Positions 41,968-50,801 of a stretch of DNA of 64,000 bases are shown here, in pieces. The stretch is from assembly GCA_964607835.1 (NCBI GenBank), contig CAZSLL010000001.1, forward strand, positions 34,425 through 98,424. Direction: 5' to 3'. The stretch comes from DAOVFN01 sp964607835. GTDB lineage: Archaea; Aenigmatarchaeota; Aenigmatarchaeia; QMZP01. The position numbers and the translations under genes are program-made. Below the pieces are notes generated by a model that worked only from the letters and a program-made list of their open reading frames with translations, made no database searches and was not told where the DNA came from. Each line of letters starts with the position of its first letter. Position 1 is the first letter of the stretch.

Positions 41968-44181
41968 ATGACAAAATCCCCGATTGTGTTGACAGCTTTT
42001 CTCGCGGTAATGCTTGCTCTAGCTTCTGGAGCGCTCGCACAGAGCCTGGAGCTCCAGGTAGACACAGGCCAGCAGCCCGGGAACAGCATCTCTGTCTGCC
42101 CGGATTCCGTGGTGAACAGCATCCGGCTGGATGTCACCAACCTTGGCACCCAGACAGACACCATCGGGATGACCCTTGACTGGCCCTCTGACCTGGGCTT
42201 CATAAAGCCCTTCGTGACCCTGGCATCAGGGGAGAGCGCCAGGATTTCCCCGTTCTGGCTCACCATTCCATACAACATGGAGCCTGGTGTTTATCACGCA
42301 AAGGTCACTGCAGAGTCATCCATGACAGGGGACGAGGTGAGCAGGGACATAGAGATAGAGGTCATGAAGTGCCACGCTGTGTTCGTGGTGTCTGATGACA
42401 ATTTCAGGACATCATGCAGGGAATCAGAGGAGCCTGCCGCATATGATATTATAATAGGGAATGAGGGCAAATGGCCGGAGACATTCGAGCTATCGGCTTC
42501 CGCTGAATGGGCGGAATTCTCGTCAGACAGTGTATCAGTCGATGCGGGAGCCACTGTTCCGGTTTCACTGGTACTTAACCCCCCGGCGGGAATGAGCTCA
42601 GGAACACATACTGTCTTCATAACCGCAAGGTCCACAGAATCCTATGCAGTTGACACAGCATCTGTTGAGCTGGAGATAAGCGACTGCATGGAGTTCTCAT
42701 CCAGCATTGACCCGCTCAATCAGGAGGCCTGCCTGGGCGAGTCAAGGGACTATGAACTCACCATAAACAATGAGGGGGAGTCAGAGGACCACTACAGCAT
42801 AGATGTACCTGAATGGGTGTTCCCTGACAGGACCATGGTCACCCTCCAGGGAGGGGATTCAGAGACCGTGACGCTTACAGTACAGCCCGATACAGAGGGC
42901 CTTCATCCTTTCGAGGTTATCGTGACTTCTGAGAGGGATTCCTCAGCAGAGCCACAGAGCCTGACAGGGACTGTCAACGCTGAGGAATGCAGGGGAGTGG
43001 CAGTGATTGTGACTCCCTCAGAGCAGGAGGCCTGCCAGGGGGATGAGCTTGACCTGTCTGTCAGCATCAAGAACACCGGTACAGTAAAGGGTACATTCGT
43101 GCTTTCATCGACCTACGGTGTCCTTGAGCAGGATTCCGTAACACTTGAGGGAGGAAAGGCAAGTACTTTTGACCTCATGGTCGACACATCTGACATTCCC
43201 ACGGGAACAGTGGCTATAGAGGTCACGGCGCAGGACGGCAGGATTGCTGACACCGCCACCACTGAGATAAGGGTAGAGGAGTGCTTTGACGCGAGCCTCA
43301 GGCTCCAGCCCGAAGAGGTCACCGTATGCCCGGGCGCAAGGATTCCCTACACAATGACCATTGACAACACAGGAAAGCAGGCTGACACCTACACCCTGAG
43401 CTACGCGGACCAGGAAAAGGTGGTCACGCTCGATGCAGGGGAGAAAAGGGCAGTGAGTTATGATTACATGATACCTTACGTTGAAGAGGGAAGGTACATT
43501 TTCTCTGTGGAGCTCACCTCTGAGGGAGGGATTGACCTTCTGGAGACATCTGAGATAAGCCTCAGGGACTCTGAGACGTGCTACGGGGTTGAGCTCTCTG
43601 ACGACATGGGAATAGTGAATGTTGGCAAGGCCGCAACCGTGGAAGTTGCCATAAAGAACACCGGCGAGCAGGCAGATACCTACAAAGTAGAGATGCTCTC
43701 AGGCCCTGATTGGGCATTCCTCGAGCCCACGGAGATAACGCTTTCAGGCGGAGAAGAGGACACACTATACCTGTACCTTTCCCCGCTCTTCGGTACAGAG
43801 CAGAAGAGCTATGTGATAAAGGTAAGGGCCGAATCTGACCACTCTTCAGACGAGCTTTTCGTGGACGTGATAGTGCCCCAGAACGGGACCATCGTGACCC
43901 CTTCCGAGCCTGACGAGGAGCCTTCCGGGAACGGGACCGGCGACAACGAGACAATGGACGGGGAACCGGAAGAGAACGGGACCGCGGAGCCTTCTGAACC
44001 TGGAAACATAAGCATCAACGTGACCCATTCTGACGAGACTGAAGGCGGGGAAGAGGGCTCGCCTGTCACAGGAGGAGCTGTCGAGGAGAGGCCCTTCTGG
44101 AAGACCGCAGCTGTTGCGTTCATCGCTCTCATAATCGTGGGCATACTGGTGCTCAGGTTTGTCCTGCTTCTCAAAAAGTAA
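41968..44181 (+). CDS. Cell-surface protein of tandem beta-sandwich domains with C-terminal membrane anchor
   Basis: 737 residues: signal peptide (VLTAFLAVMLALASGALA), then about six ~100-residue NEW3/CARDB-like domains, each with a single Cys near its start (CPDSVVNSIRLDVTN; CLGESRDYELTINNEGESED; CQGDELDLSVSIKNTGTVKG; CPGARIPYTMTIDNTGKQAD). A Pro/Glu/Asn-Gly-Thr-rich stalk (GNGTGDNETMDGEPEENGTA) and a membrane helix (VAFIALIIVGILVLRFVLLL) follow. It lies 54 bp after the previous surface protein; the two probably act together on the envelope. Confidence 0.8.
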   Translation: MTKSPIVLTAFLAVMLALASGALAQSLELQVDTGQQPGNSISVCPDSVVNSIRLDVTNLGTQTDTIGMTLDWPSDLGFIKPFVTLASGESARISPFWLTIPYNMEPGVYHAKVTAESSMTGDEVSRDIEIEVMKCHAVFVVSDDNFRTSCRESEEPAAYDIIIGNEGKWPETFELSASAEWAEFSSDSVSVDAGATVPVSLVLNPPAGMSSGTHTVFITARSTESYAVDTASVELEISDCMEFSSSIDPLNQEACLGESRDYELTINNEGESEDHYSIDVPEWVFPDRTMVTLQGGDSETVTLTVQPDTEGLHPFEVIVTSERDSSAEPQSLTGTVNAEECRGVAVIVTPSEQEACQGDELDLSVSIKNTGTVKGTFVLSSTYGVLEQDSVTLEGGKASTFDLMVDTSDIPTGTVAIEVTAQDGRIADTATTEIRVEECFDASLRLQPEEVTVCPGARIPYTMTIDNTGKQADTYTLSYADQEKVVTLDAGEKRAVSYDYMIPYVEEGRYIFSVELTSEGGIDLLETSEISLRDSETCYGVELSDDMGIVNVGKAATVEVAIKNTGEQADTYKVEMLSGPDWAFLEPTEITLSGGEEDTLYLYLSPLFGTEQKSYVIKVRAESDHSSDELFVDVIVPQNGTIVTPSEPDEEPSGNGTGDNETMDGEPEENGTAEPSEPGNISINVTHSDETEGGEEGSPVTGGAVEERPFWKTAAVAFIALIIVGILVLRFVLLLKK

Positions 44182-44242
44182 GCCTCATTCTGGTGGCATC
44201 CGCTGGCTGGCAAGATTTAAGCCCTGGTTACAAGAATATCAC

Positions 44243-45160
44243 ATGCCCAGGGAGACCTTGGTTATTGCCCTTGGTGGAAACAGCCTTCTTTCCGCAGGGA
44301 AGAGATTCTCCATACACCAGGAAATCAGGAATATTGAGGAGTCGTGCAGGGTAATAGCACGAATCGCGAAATCAGGGTACAGGATAGTCCTCACGCACGG
44401 GAACGGTCCGCAGGTGGGAGACATACTCCTTCAGCAGGAAATGGCTGACGGAAAGGTCCCCAGAATGCCACTGGATGTCTGCGGAGCGCAGTCCCAGGGC
44501 GAGATTGGGTATCTCATTCAGAGGATTCTCAGGAAGCATCTTCCTGGAAGGCACATAGCCACCATAGTCACCCAGGTCGCTGTAAACCCCGGCGATCCTG
44601 CATTCGGAAAGCCCACCAAGTTCGTGGGCCCCTTCTACAGAAACAAGCCCCCAGAGGAAAGGGGCAAGGTTTTCATGAAGGATTCCGGAAAGGGTTACAG
44701 GCGGGTGGTCCCGTCACCAGAGCCCCTTGAGATAGTGGAGAGAAGGGAGATAAAGAGCCTGGTGGACAGCGGATTCATTGTCATTGCCTGCGGAGGGGGC
44801 GGGGTCCCTGTAATCCGGAAGGGTCAGGGCCTCGAGGGCGCGGAGGGCGTCATAGACAAGGACCTTGCGGCTGAGAGACTCGCACGCTCTGTGGGCGCGA
44901 AGGGCTTGATTATTCTCACTGACGTGAAGGGGGCGGCTGTGCACTACGGCACCAGGCTTGAGAAATGGCTGGGCAGCATCAGGGCCAGGGAGGCGGAGGT
45001 GTACATGATGGGAGGGCACTTCCCTCCGGGCAGCATGGGTCCAAAGGTGGAGGCCTCCATAAGGTTCATAAGGCACGGGGGGAGAAGGGCCATAATCACT
45101 GACAGGGAGCATGCGCTGAAAGCTTTACAAGGAAGGGATGGCACAATAATAACCAGATAG
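44243..45160 (+). CDS. arcC: Carbamate kinase
   Basis: 305 residues. VIALGGNSLL, RIVLTHGNGPQVGDILLQQE, DVCGAQSQGEIGYLIQ and VIACGGGGVPVI are hallmark blocks of carbamate kinase in the amino-acid-kinase fold. It interconverts carbamoyl phosphate + ADP with carbamate + ATP. The ATG at 44243 gives MPRETLVIALGG, the usual start; the upstream frame overlaps the previous gene. It is 13 bp from the ornithine carbamoyltransferase gene, suggesting joint citrulline or carbamoyl-phosphate metabolism. No arginine deiminase is in the window. Confidence 0.95.
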   Translation: MPRETLVIALGGNSLLSAGKRFSIHQEIRNIEESCRVIARIAKSGYRIVLTHGNGPQVGDILLQQEMADGKVPRMPLDVCGAQSQGEIGYLIQRILRKHLPGRHIATIVTQVAVNPGDPAFGKPTKFVGPFYRNKPPEERGKVFMKDSGKGYRRVVPSPEPLEIVERREIKSLVDSGFIVIACGGGGVPVIRKGQGLEGAEGVIDKDLAAERLARSVGAKGLIILTDVKGAAVHYGTRLEKWLGSIRAREAEVYMMGGHFPPGSMGPKVEASIRFIRHGGRRAIITDREHALKALQGRDGTIITR

Positions 45161-45173
45161 GAAGGGATTGCTC

Positions 45174-46076
45174 ATGGAACACCTGATATCAATAAGCGAC
45201 CTGAGGGTGCAGGAGATGCTTGCCATCCTCAAGAGGGCGGGGGAGCTCCGGAAGAATCCCTTCAGGCCGATAATGAAGGGCAAGGCCATGGCCATGCTTT
45301 TCATGAAGAGGTCCACGAGGACCAGGGTCTCCTTTGAGGTGGCCATGAGCCATCTTGGCGGTAGCGCACTATATCTCGACCATGACAGGCTGCAGCTGGG
45401 AAGGGGGGAAACCATCGGGGACACTGCCAGGTCGCTTTCCCAGTATGTTGACTTCATCATGGCAAGGGTCCATTCCCACAGGGATATAGAGGAGCTGGCC
45501 AGGCACTCATCTGTTCCTGTAATCAACGGGCTCAGCGACCTGCTCCACCCCTGCCAGGCCCTTTCTGATATCTTCACCATCCATGACAAGCTGGGGTATC
45601 TCAGGGACACGAGGCTGGTCTTCCTGGGAGACGGGGGAGACAATGTGGCGCACTCCCTGCTCCTCGCGTGCTCAAAGATAGGCTTAAACATGACCGTGGC
45701 CTGTCCTCGCAAGCTCGTGCCTGATAAGGACATACTCGGCCAGGCAAAGACCTTTTCCGAGTCCTCAGGAGCGAGCATTGAGGTGTCACATGAACCAGGC
45801 AAAGCTGTGAAGGATGCAGATATCCTTTACACAGACACGTGGGTATCCATGGGGGAACATCCACCTGCCTCCAGAAAGAGTGCCCTCAGGCCCTTCCAGC
45901 TCAACTCCGCGCTGCTCAGGAAGGCAGGGAACAATGCTCTGGTCATGCACTGCCTTCCCGCTCACAGGGGAGAAGAGATAACGGATTCTGTCATTGACGG
46001 GGAGCAGTCAGTTGTGTGGGAACAGGCCGCGAACAGGCTGCACGTGCAGAAGGGAATTCTGAGCCTCCTGCTCTGA
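45174..46076 (+). CDS. argF: Ornithine carbamoyltransferase
   Basis: 300 residues. The carbamoyl-phosphate loop is MKRSTRTRVSFEVAM. HPCQALSD binds carbamoyl phosphate, DTWVSMG is the ornithine SMG loop, and HCLPAHRG is the OTCase-specific catalytic Cys block. The enzyme makes citrulline from ornithine and carbamoyl phosphate, or runs in reverse with carbamate kinase to gain ATP. ATG 45174 is preferred over the in-frame TTG at 45168. Whether it is anabolic or catabolic cannot be read from sequence. Confidence 0.95.
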   Translation: MEHLISISDLRVQEMLAILKRAGELRKNPFRPIMKGKAMAMLFMKRSTRTRVSFEVAMSHLGGSALYLDHDRLQLGRGETIGDTARSLSQYVDFIMARVHSHRDIEELARHSSVPVINGLSDLLHPCQALSDIFTIHDKLGYLRDTRLVFLGDGGDNVAHSLLLACSKIGLNMTVACPRKLVPDKDILGQAKTFSESSGASIEVSHEPGKAVKDADILYTDTWVSMGEHPPASRKSALRPFQLNSALLRKAGNNALVMHCLPAHRGEEITDSVIDGEQSVVWEQAANRLHVQKGILSLLL

Positions 46077-46090
46077 TTAAGAACAGGGCA

Positions 46091-46654
46091 TCATATGACA
46101 GAGGGGCTGCTTCTCCTGGCCAGGATGTAGCCAATGGATACGCCCAGTATGGCGGTGAAAACCGCTATCCCAAGGATGTGGACCACGGGAAGCAGGGGAG
46201 CCGCTGCCGGTGCGGCCATAGGAAGGGCCTCAGGAGCCTGGCTGACCATGGCGTCGGCCCCCTCACCAAGCATCTTTGGACCACTGTCTCTCATGAGCGC
46301 GGGTACTGCCTGCTGGAAGTAGATGCCCGCAAGGTCCCAGGTCGTGGCTATAAGGGCAATGATGGAGAGCCCCAGAACCAGGAATATCCTGGTCCCGGTG
46401 GGATGGAGAATCTCCTTGGCTTTGGGGGTGAGCTCGTAGTACTTCCATTTGTGCCCGTCATCTATCTGGACAACGAGGCCGGCCTTTGCAAGGGTCTGCA
46501 TATGCTCCTTTATGGTGGAGGGTGACATGCCGAACTGCTTTGAGAGCTCGGTGAGCATCTTCCTCCGCTTATCCAGGCTCTTGATAATGTCCACCCTGGT
46601 GCCTGATGCAAGGGTCCTGAAAGCGTCCCTGTCAAGGGTTATCTTCTCGTCCAT
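46091..46654 (-). CDS. Membrane-anchored ArsR-like HTH regulator
   Basis: 187 residues. The N-terminal half is a winged helix of the ArsR type (RTLASGTRVDIIKSLDKRRK, LTELSKQFGMSPSTIKEHMQ, TLAKAGLVVQIDDGHKWKYY). Two membrane helices follow (IFLVLGLSIIALIATTWDLA, LLPVVHILGIAVFTAILGVS) joined by an Ala/Pro-rich external loop. It is a one-component membrane regulator. A 39-residue membrane peptide gene lies 9 bp upstream on the same strand, a plausible partner. Confidence 0.82.
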   Translation of the reverse strand: MDEKITLDRDAFRTLASGTRVDIIKSLDKRRKMLTELSKQFGMSPSTIKEHMQTLAKAGLVVQIDDGHKWKYYELTPKAKEILHPTGTRIFLVLGLSIIALIATTWDLAGIYFQQAVPALMRDSGPKMLGEGADAMVSQAPEALPMAAPAAAPLLPVVHILGIAVFTAILGVSIGYILARRSSPSVI

Positions 46655-46663
46655 AGTGTTTCC

Positions 46664-46783
46664 TCAGGGGGTTAGGGCTGTTGCATAGTTGGAATTCATG
46701 AATATAAATATCACGAGGAACAGCAGCATTGCTGACATGGTGACCATCATCCTCAGCCCTCTCCCGCTCCTTTCGCTTAGCAT
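46664..46783 (-). CDS. 39-residue membrane peptide upstream of the HTH-membrane regulator
   Basis: MLSERSGRGLRMMVTMSAML then LFLVIFIFMNSNYATALTP: a basic N-terminus, one hydrophobic helix and a short polar tail. The stop lies 9 bp before the ATG of the membrane HTH protein, so the pair is likely co-transcribed. The peptide could be a sensor or inhibitor of that regulator; this is inference from position. Confidence 0.55.
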   Translation of the reverse strand: MLSERSGRGLRMMVTMSAMLLFLVIFIFMNSNYATALTP

Positions 46784-46855
46784 TATCTCTCACCAGCATA
46801 ATGTTGGATTGCACCAAGAAGCCTGTTTGCTTTTTGTTCGGGAAAGGCCGAAAAT

Positions 46856-47257
46856 TCATACAGGCACGTAGCCTGTGAGGTGGAAAAAAGAAAAGACATC
46901 ATCACAATCAGACCCTGCAACGTGCCTTCTTTGCAGCCTGAGGAGATATCTGGAGAAATCTGTTTCCTCGTCATATGATTTTGCTTTTCCGCCAATGCAC
47001 CTCTTAACATCGTCAATGACTACGCGGGAGGGCCTGAAGGGGAAAACCACGTAGAGCTCCTTTTTTCTGCCGTGGACGCCGCAGATGTAGGACATGTCGT
47101 TTTCATGAGGGTCATTCAAGCGGAAGACGCTGAAGCTCCCATAAAATGGGCTGCAGCTGGAAAGCATGCACTCACCAGCATTCCCGAGAAATTCGTTTAC
47201 CCTGCCCCTGTACTTCTCAGAGCCACTATTGGTAAGGAACTTCCTGGAAAGCCGCAT
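46856..47257 (-). CDS. Uncharacterised Cys/His-containing protein (133 aa)
   Basis: MRLSRKFLTNSGSEKYRGRV starts a soluble protein with a beta-rich centre (GSFSVFRLNDPHENDMSYIC) and basic C-terminal part (FSRYLLRLQRRHVAGSDCDD). It lies between the HTH/peptide pair and the rubrerythrin-like gene, all on the minus strand. No family recognised. Confidence 0.55.
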   Translation of the reverse strand: MRLSRKFLTNSGSEKYRGRVNEFLGNAGECMLSSCSPFYGSFSVFRLNDPHENDMSYICGVHGRKKELYVVFPFRPSRVVIDDVKRCIGGKAKSYDEETDFSRYLLRLQRRHVAGSDCDDVFSFFHLTGYVPV

Positions 47258-47302
47258 ATGCTAATATTCAGGGAAAGGGAGTTAAAAACCAGGACTGGAC
47301 CG

Positions 47303-47845
47303 TCAGGTCTGCATCCTGAAGAAGGTAATGCTCTCGTAAATGCCGTTGAGGAGCTGGTAATGGGTTCTTTCCCAGTCCGCCAGCCTCAGGAAGAATTTCT
47401 TTCCCTCCGGGTCCTTAATGTGGTGGGCGAACTTCTCATAGAATTCCACCAGGTCCTTCTCGGTCTTCAGGGCATCGAGCAGGATGGCCACATCAGCAGT
47501 CTCCCTTACGTGGCTCGCTGCCTTGGCCTTGAACACCCTCAAATCCTCAAGTATCCTGTCGAGATTCTCCTTGTTCTCGGAAGCCTTAATCCACGCCTTC
47601 CTGCTCTTCAGGGCCTCCCTGAGCTCTTTGAGAAGCTCTATGTGTTTGGTCTCCTCACCTGCCAGGAACTCGATGAACCTCTTTATCTCCATGTTCTGTA
47701 TCCTGCGGGCGTTGGATGCGTAGAACTCCCTGCCTTCCTCCTCCACCCTGAGTGATATCTCTATGCCCTTGGACACGTCAAGGTTCTTCGAGGCCAGGTC
47801 TATGCTGAACTCTTTCTCAAAAGCTGTCCTGCTGTTATCAGCCAT
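47303..47845 (-). CDS. Ferritin-like/rubrerythrin-type diiron protein
   Basis: 180 residues from ATG 47845 (MADNSRTAFEKEFSIDLASK). A four-helix diiron core is suggested by SLRVEEEGREFYASNA...AGEETKHIELL and ALKTEKDLVEFYEKFA...WERTHYQLL, each an E-x6-Y/F plus E-x-x-H pair. No rubredoxin domain is present. Such proteins remove peroxide or store iron. It is divergent from a second rubrerythrin-like gene. TATATAA sits in the shared promoter region (about 47862-47872 on the minus strand). Confidence 0.8.
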   Translation of the reverse strand: MADNSRTAFEKEFSIDLASKNLDVSKGIEISLRVEEEGREFYASNARRIQNMEIKRFIEFLAGEETKHIELLKELREALKSRKAWIKASENKENLDRILEDLRVFKAKAASHVRETADVAILLDALKTEKDLVEFYEKFAHHIKDPEGKKFFLRLADWERTHYQLLNGIYESITFFRMQT

Positions 47846-47966
47846 GGTATATATTGAGGGCCGGATTATATAAATCCCCCGGAGAGGGCAGGTTTTTGAG
47901 GTAACAAAAGCTTTAAATAATCCATTAACAATATACAATTCCTGATTTTCCAGGGGGGTGTTTCCT

Positions 47967-48611
47967 TTGCAGAGGGTTCGTCTATTCAGGTGCATGATAT
48001 GTGGGGACCCCTATATAGGATTCAATAAGCCCACGAACTGCCCTTTTTGCGGAGCCCACGAGCAGTATATGGTCCACTATGAGGAATGGAAGGACACAAA
48101 CGATGTGGACCTTACAGAGGAGTCCAGGAAGAACCTGAAGGCCTCCCTCAAGCTCGAGGTCAGCAACACGGAGTTCTACCTCTGCATTTCTAAGACATTC
48201 AGGGACCCTGACATAAAGGCACTTTTTAAGGCGCTCTCAAAGGTGGAGTCAGAGCACGCCTCGACCATATGCAAGCTCCTCAAGAGGGAGAAGCCCGGGA
48301 TTGAGCTGAAGAAGGACCTTTGCTCATCAATGTCCATAGATGAGGTTCTGGCAGAATCCAGCAGAAGGGAGAACAGGGCAGTGAAACTCTACACAGAGTT
48401 CCTCAAGCAGGCGACAGAGCCCCGGGTGAGGGAGTTCTTCACTGCACTCATTGAGGTGGAGAGCGACCACATAGACCTGGTCAACAAGGAGTCTGAGCCC
48501 ATTCCAGATCTCAGCAGGAAGGAGAGGAGCCCAATAACGAACAATGACCTAAAGAAGCTTGACCGGGTGGATGAGGACTTCTACGACTCCTACAGGATGT
48601 ATGAGGACTGA
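47967..48611 (+). CDS. Rubrerythrin-like protein with N-terminal zinc/iron ribbon
   Basis: About 214 residues. The N-terminus RCMICGDPYIGFNKPTNCPF followed by CG is a rubredoxin-like CxxC...CxxC knuckle. It is followed by two ferritin-like helix pairs (KLEVSNTEFYLCIS...VESEHAST; SRRENRAVKLYTEFL...VESDHIDLV). The start appears to be TTG at 47967, with GGGGGTG about 7 nt upstream; GTG 47958 is an alternative. It carries the ribbon that the divergent partner lacks. Likely role: peroxide detoxification. TTTAAATAATCC (about 47913-47924) is a candidate TATA box. Confidence 0.82.
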   Translation: MQRVRLFRCMICGDPYIGFNKPTNCPFCGAHEQYMVHYEEWKDTNDVDLTEESRKNLKASLKLEVSNTEFYLCISKTFRDPDIKALFKALSKVESEHASTICKLLKREKPGIELKKDLCSSMSIDEVLAESSRRENRAVKLYTEFLKQATEPRVREFFTALIEVESDHIDLVNKESEPIPDLSRKERSPITNNDLKKLDRVDEDFYDSYRMYED

Positions 48612-48623
48612 TTCACTTTTTTG

Positions 48624-48749
48624 TAGTGTCACCTAACCGGGAATTTGGAGGAGGGGCGGGTAACGCCATCGCTACCCGCCTAAAACTGGGTGACATAGTT
48701 GGGGTAAATATGTCACTTGTAAATAGTTACACTAAGGGTATTTAAAGCT
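48624..48749. promoter_or_regulatory. Cluster of nested palindromes between convergent genes
   Basis: Four inverted repeats fall within ~125 bp: TGTCACC/GGGTGACA (outer arms), GGCGGGTA/TACCCGCC (8-bp stem inside), GTGACATA/TATGTCAC and TGTAA/TTACA with a 4-bp gap. A TATA-like GTATTTAAAGC follows at about 48737-48748. The genes on both sides end here, so such a promoter would read into an antisense or short RNA. It may be a bidirectional terminator, a protein-binding cluster or a small RNA gene. Confidence 0.5.
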
Positions 48750-48785
48750 TTCGGTTCACTGCATTGTGCTTTTTTCTTGCCAATC

Positions 48786-49463
48786 CTATGCAGCTTTCCT
48801 GGGCCTTCCCGGCCCCTTCCTTTTCTTGGGCTTCCTTGGCCTACCATAGGCCCCCCTTCCGGATTTGCCTGAAGGGTGCGGTCCCTTCCTCCCGGGTTTA
48901 CCAGGATTCCTCCTCACTGGATTTGTGTCCTTCCTGTATTCGGTCATCTCTTTCTCGAGTTTCTTTATCTTGGCCTTGAGGTCCTTTACCCTTGCATCCC
49001 TGCTCCCTACCTTGGAGTACTTCTGTATGCTGCTGAGGGATTTCCTGAGGTTCTCGTTCATCTTCTCGAGCTCTATCTGGGTTGCGTGCACCTTCATCAT
49101 GAGGTTGCTCTGGGTAACAACCCCAACGAGCTTTCCGTCATCACCCGCGATGACGAGCCTCCTGAAGCGGAACTTGTGCATGGCCTCTATGGCCTGTATG
49201 ACCTTCATGTCAGCTGACATGGTCTTTACCGGCGATGTCATGACGGCATCAATTTTAGTGGCTTCCGGGTCAATCCTGTTGTTAAGAACCCGCCTCACCA
49301 TGTCCCTCTCGGTAATTATGCCAATGGGCTTGTCGCGACTGTCTGTGATGACTACGCAGCTTATGGACTTCTCAGACATCAGCCTTACCGCGTCCATAAT
49401 GAGGCCATCCCTGGCAAGGGTTATCACCGGGCTGGTCATTACCTCGGATATCTTGCTCATCAT
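48786..49463 (-). CDS. CBS-pair protein with coiled coil and AT-hook-like tail
   Basis: 225 residues. Two CBS domains (SEVMTSPVITLARDGLIMDA, then DAVMTSPVKTMSADMKVIQA; GIITERDMVRRVL and GVVTQSNLMMKV end each) would bind adenine nucleotides. Residues ~125-175 form a coiled coil. The last ~45 residues are Lys/Arg/Gly/Pro-rich with two GRPRK cores (AYGRPRKPKKRK and GPGRPRKAA), the signature of AT-hooks that bind the DNA minor groove. ATG 49463 is preferred over TTG 49472. It may couple energy charge to DNA binding. Confidence 0.85.
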   Translation of the reverse strand: MMSKISEVMTSPVITLARDGLIMDAVRLMSEKSISCVVITDSRDKPIGIITERDMVRRVLNNRIDPEATKIDAVMTSPVKTMSADMKVIQAIEAMHKFRFRRLVIAGDDGKLVGVVTQSNLMMKVHATQIELEKMNENLRKSLSSIQKYSKVGSRDARVKDLKAKIKKLEKEMTEYRKDTNPVRRNPGKPGRKGPHPSGKSGRGAYGRPRKPKKRKGPGRPRKAA

Positions 49464-49512
49464 GGCTAACAATTAATTATTCTTTAGCCTGTTAATAAAT
49501 CAGAGGGGAACC

Positions 49513-50721
49513 TCACTCCTCCCGCTTAAGGCTCTTGAGGTATATCTTCCTTACCTGCTCCTTTCTCGCGAATCTGGCCAGCTCCTTTATGAGGTTCTGG
49601 GGGAGCATTCCCTCTGTGAGCCTCCTCTCCAGCTTCCAGGAATCGAGCACGGAGAGCTCTTCCCAGAGTCCTGACTTCCTCACGGCCTGCTCGAGCTCTT
49701 CCCTTCCCTCATCCTTCTTTCCGGGGAATTTTACACAGTCCCTGCTCCACACGGTCGCCAGCTTATCAGAGCCTGACACCACATTCAGGCCTTCCTTCCT
49801 GGCGTATTCAAAGAGGGCTTCCTTGACGTCATCCAGCTCCTTTCCAATCCTCTCCTTGGCCTCCTTTTCCTCTTCCTTCAGCTCGGCGAATCTGTTCACG
49901 AGCTTTACCCCTGTCTCGCCGAGGTACTTGTTCGCGGGCATGGCCTCGGTCTTGGCAAGGTGCTTCTGGGCAGGGCACTGCAGCCTGAACTCGCACCACT
50001 TGCAGAGAGCGCTCACCCTGGTCCTGAACTCGCGTTCCGATGTTATCCTGTCTATGAGCTCCATGGTGTCCTTTTTAAGCTTCCCGAGCTCCTCAGGGGT
50101 TTTCTCAAGGGCCACTTCCTTGTCAGCGGCCAGGAAGTGCCAAACAAGCTTAACCTTCCTGGCATCCTGGTAGCTGTCAAGGACAGCGAGGGAGTAAAGG
50201 GCCAGCTGCCGGTCCTCCTCAAGGTACTGCCTTATTGGTATGCTGTAACTGGTCTTGTAATCATGAATCTCGTAGACACCATTACCGGTGTAAGCAAGCC
50301 TGTCAATGTATCCCTGGAGTTTGTATCTTCCCTCTTTGTCGAGATTGATGACCACCCTGTCCTCAAGGGATATGGTCCTGGCCTGGTCAAAGGGATGGTA
50401 TCTCTTGTAGTAGTCGCTTATGTATTTTTCCCCCATGTCCATGAAGTTCTTCTGAGTGTACTCCTTCCTGACTATTATTATGTCATCGCTCCAGTTCTTC
50501 TTCCATTCCCGCCTGAACCAGGAAAGAAGCTCCTCCAGGGTATTGAGCCTGCTGAACCTCAGGTCCTTGTAGAGCTTCTCAAGGGCAGAGTGAACCATGG
50601 TACCCAGGAAGGCCTCCACTGACTGCTCCATGAGGCTCTCGGCCTTGTCAATGTACTTGAGTTTGAACTTGTATGGGCATTTCTCGAAGCAGGACAGCCT
50701 GGAGTGGGAGTAAAGGGTCAT
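49513..50721 (-). CDS. PD-(D/E)XK nuclease of the Cas4/AddB-like Fe-S family
   Basis: 402 residues. YSHSRLSCFEKCPYKFKLKY is the N-terminal Cys block. The nuclease core has YKLQGYIDRLAYTGNGVYEI then HDYKTS (D...E-x-D-Y-K), and the QxxxY motif is RQLALYSLAV. The C-terminal CKWCEFRLQCP completes the four-Cys Fe-S site. No CRISPR array or other cas gene is in the window, so a general DNA repair role is more likely than Cas4. A ~120-residue helical C-terminal extension follows. Confidence 0.85.
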   Translation of the reverse strand: MTLYSHSRLSCFEKCPYKFKLKYIDKAESLMEQSVEAFLGTMVHSALEKLYKDLRFSRLNTLEELLSWFRREWKKNWSDDIIIVRKEYTQKNFMDMGEKYISDYYKRYHPFDQARTISLEDRVVINLDKEGRYKLQGYIDRLAYTGNGVYEIHDYKTSYSIPIRQYLEEDRQLALYSLAVLDSYQDARKVKLVWHFLAADKEVALEKTPEELGKLKKDTMELIDRITSEREFRTRVSALCKWCEFRLQCPAQKHLAKTEAMPANKYLGETGVKLVNRFAELKEEEKEAKERIGKELDDVKEALFEYARKEGLNVVSGSDKLATVWSRDCVKFPGKKDEGREELEQAVRKSGLWEELSVLDSWKLERRLTEGMLPQNLIKELARFARKEQVRKIYLKSLKREE

Positions 50722-50801
50722 GCTCCATATCTTCGAATGGGTATTTTAATTGTTATGCAAAGCAGAGTTCCGGTATTCCGCTATAATCCCGCATGACAGG
50801 C

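Noticed and set aside
49535..50173. 212-residue plus-strand Ser-rich frame
   Set aside because: Antisense of the PD-(D/E)XK nuclease, low-complexity Ser/Leu composition.
49513..50721. Cas4 adaptation nuclease
   Set aside because: The Cys and nuclease motifs are shared with general AddB/RecB-like nucleases; no CRISPR array or Cas1/Cas2 in the window.
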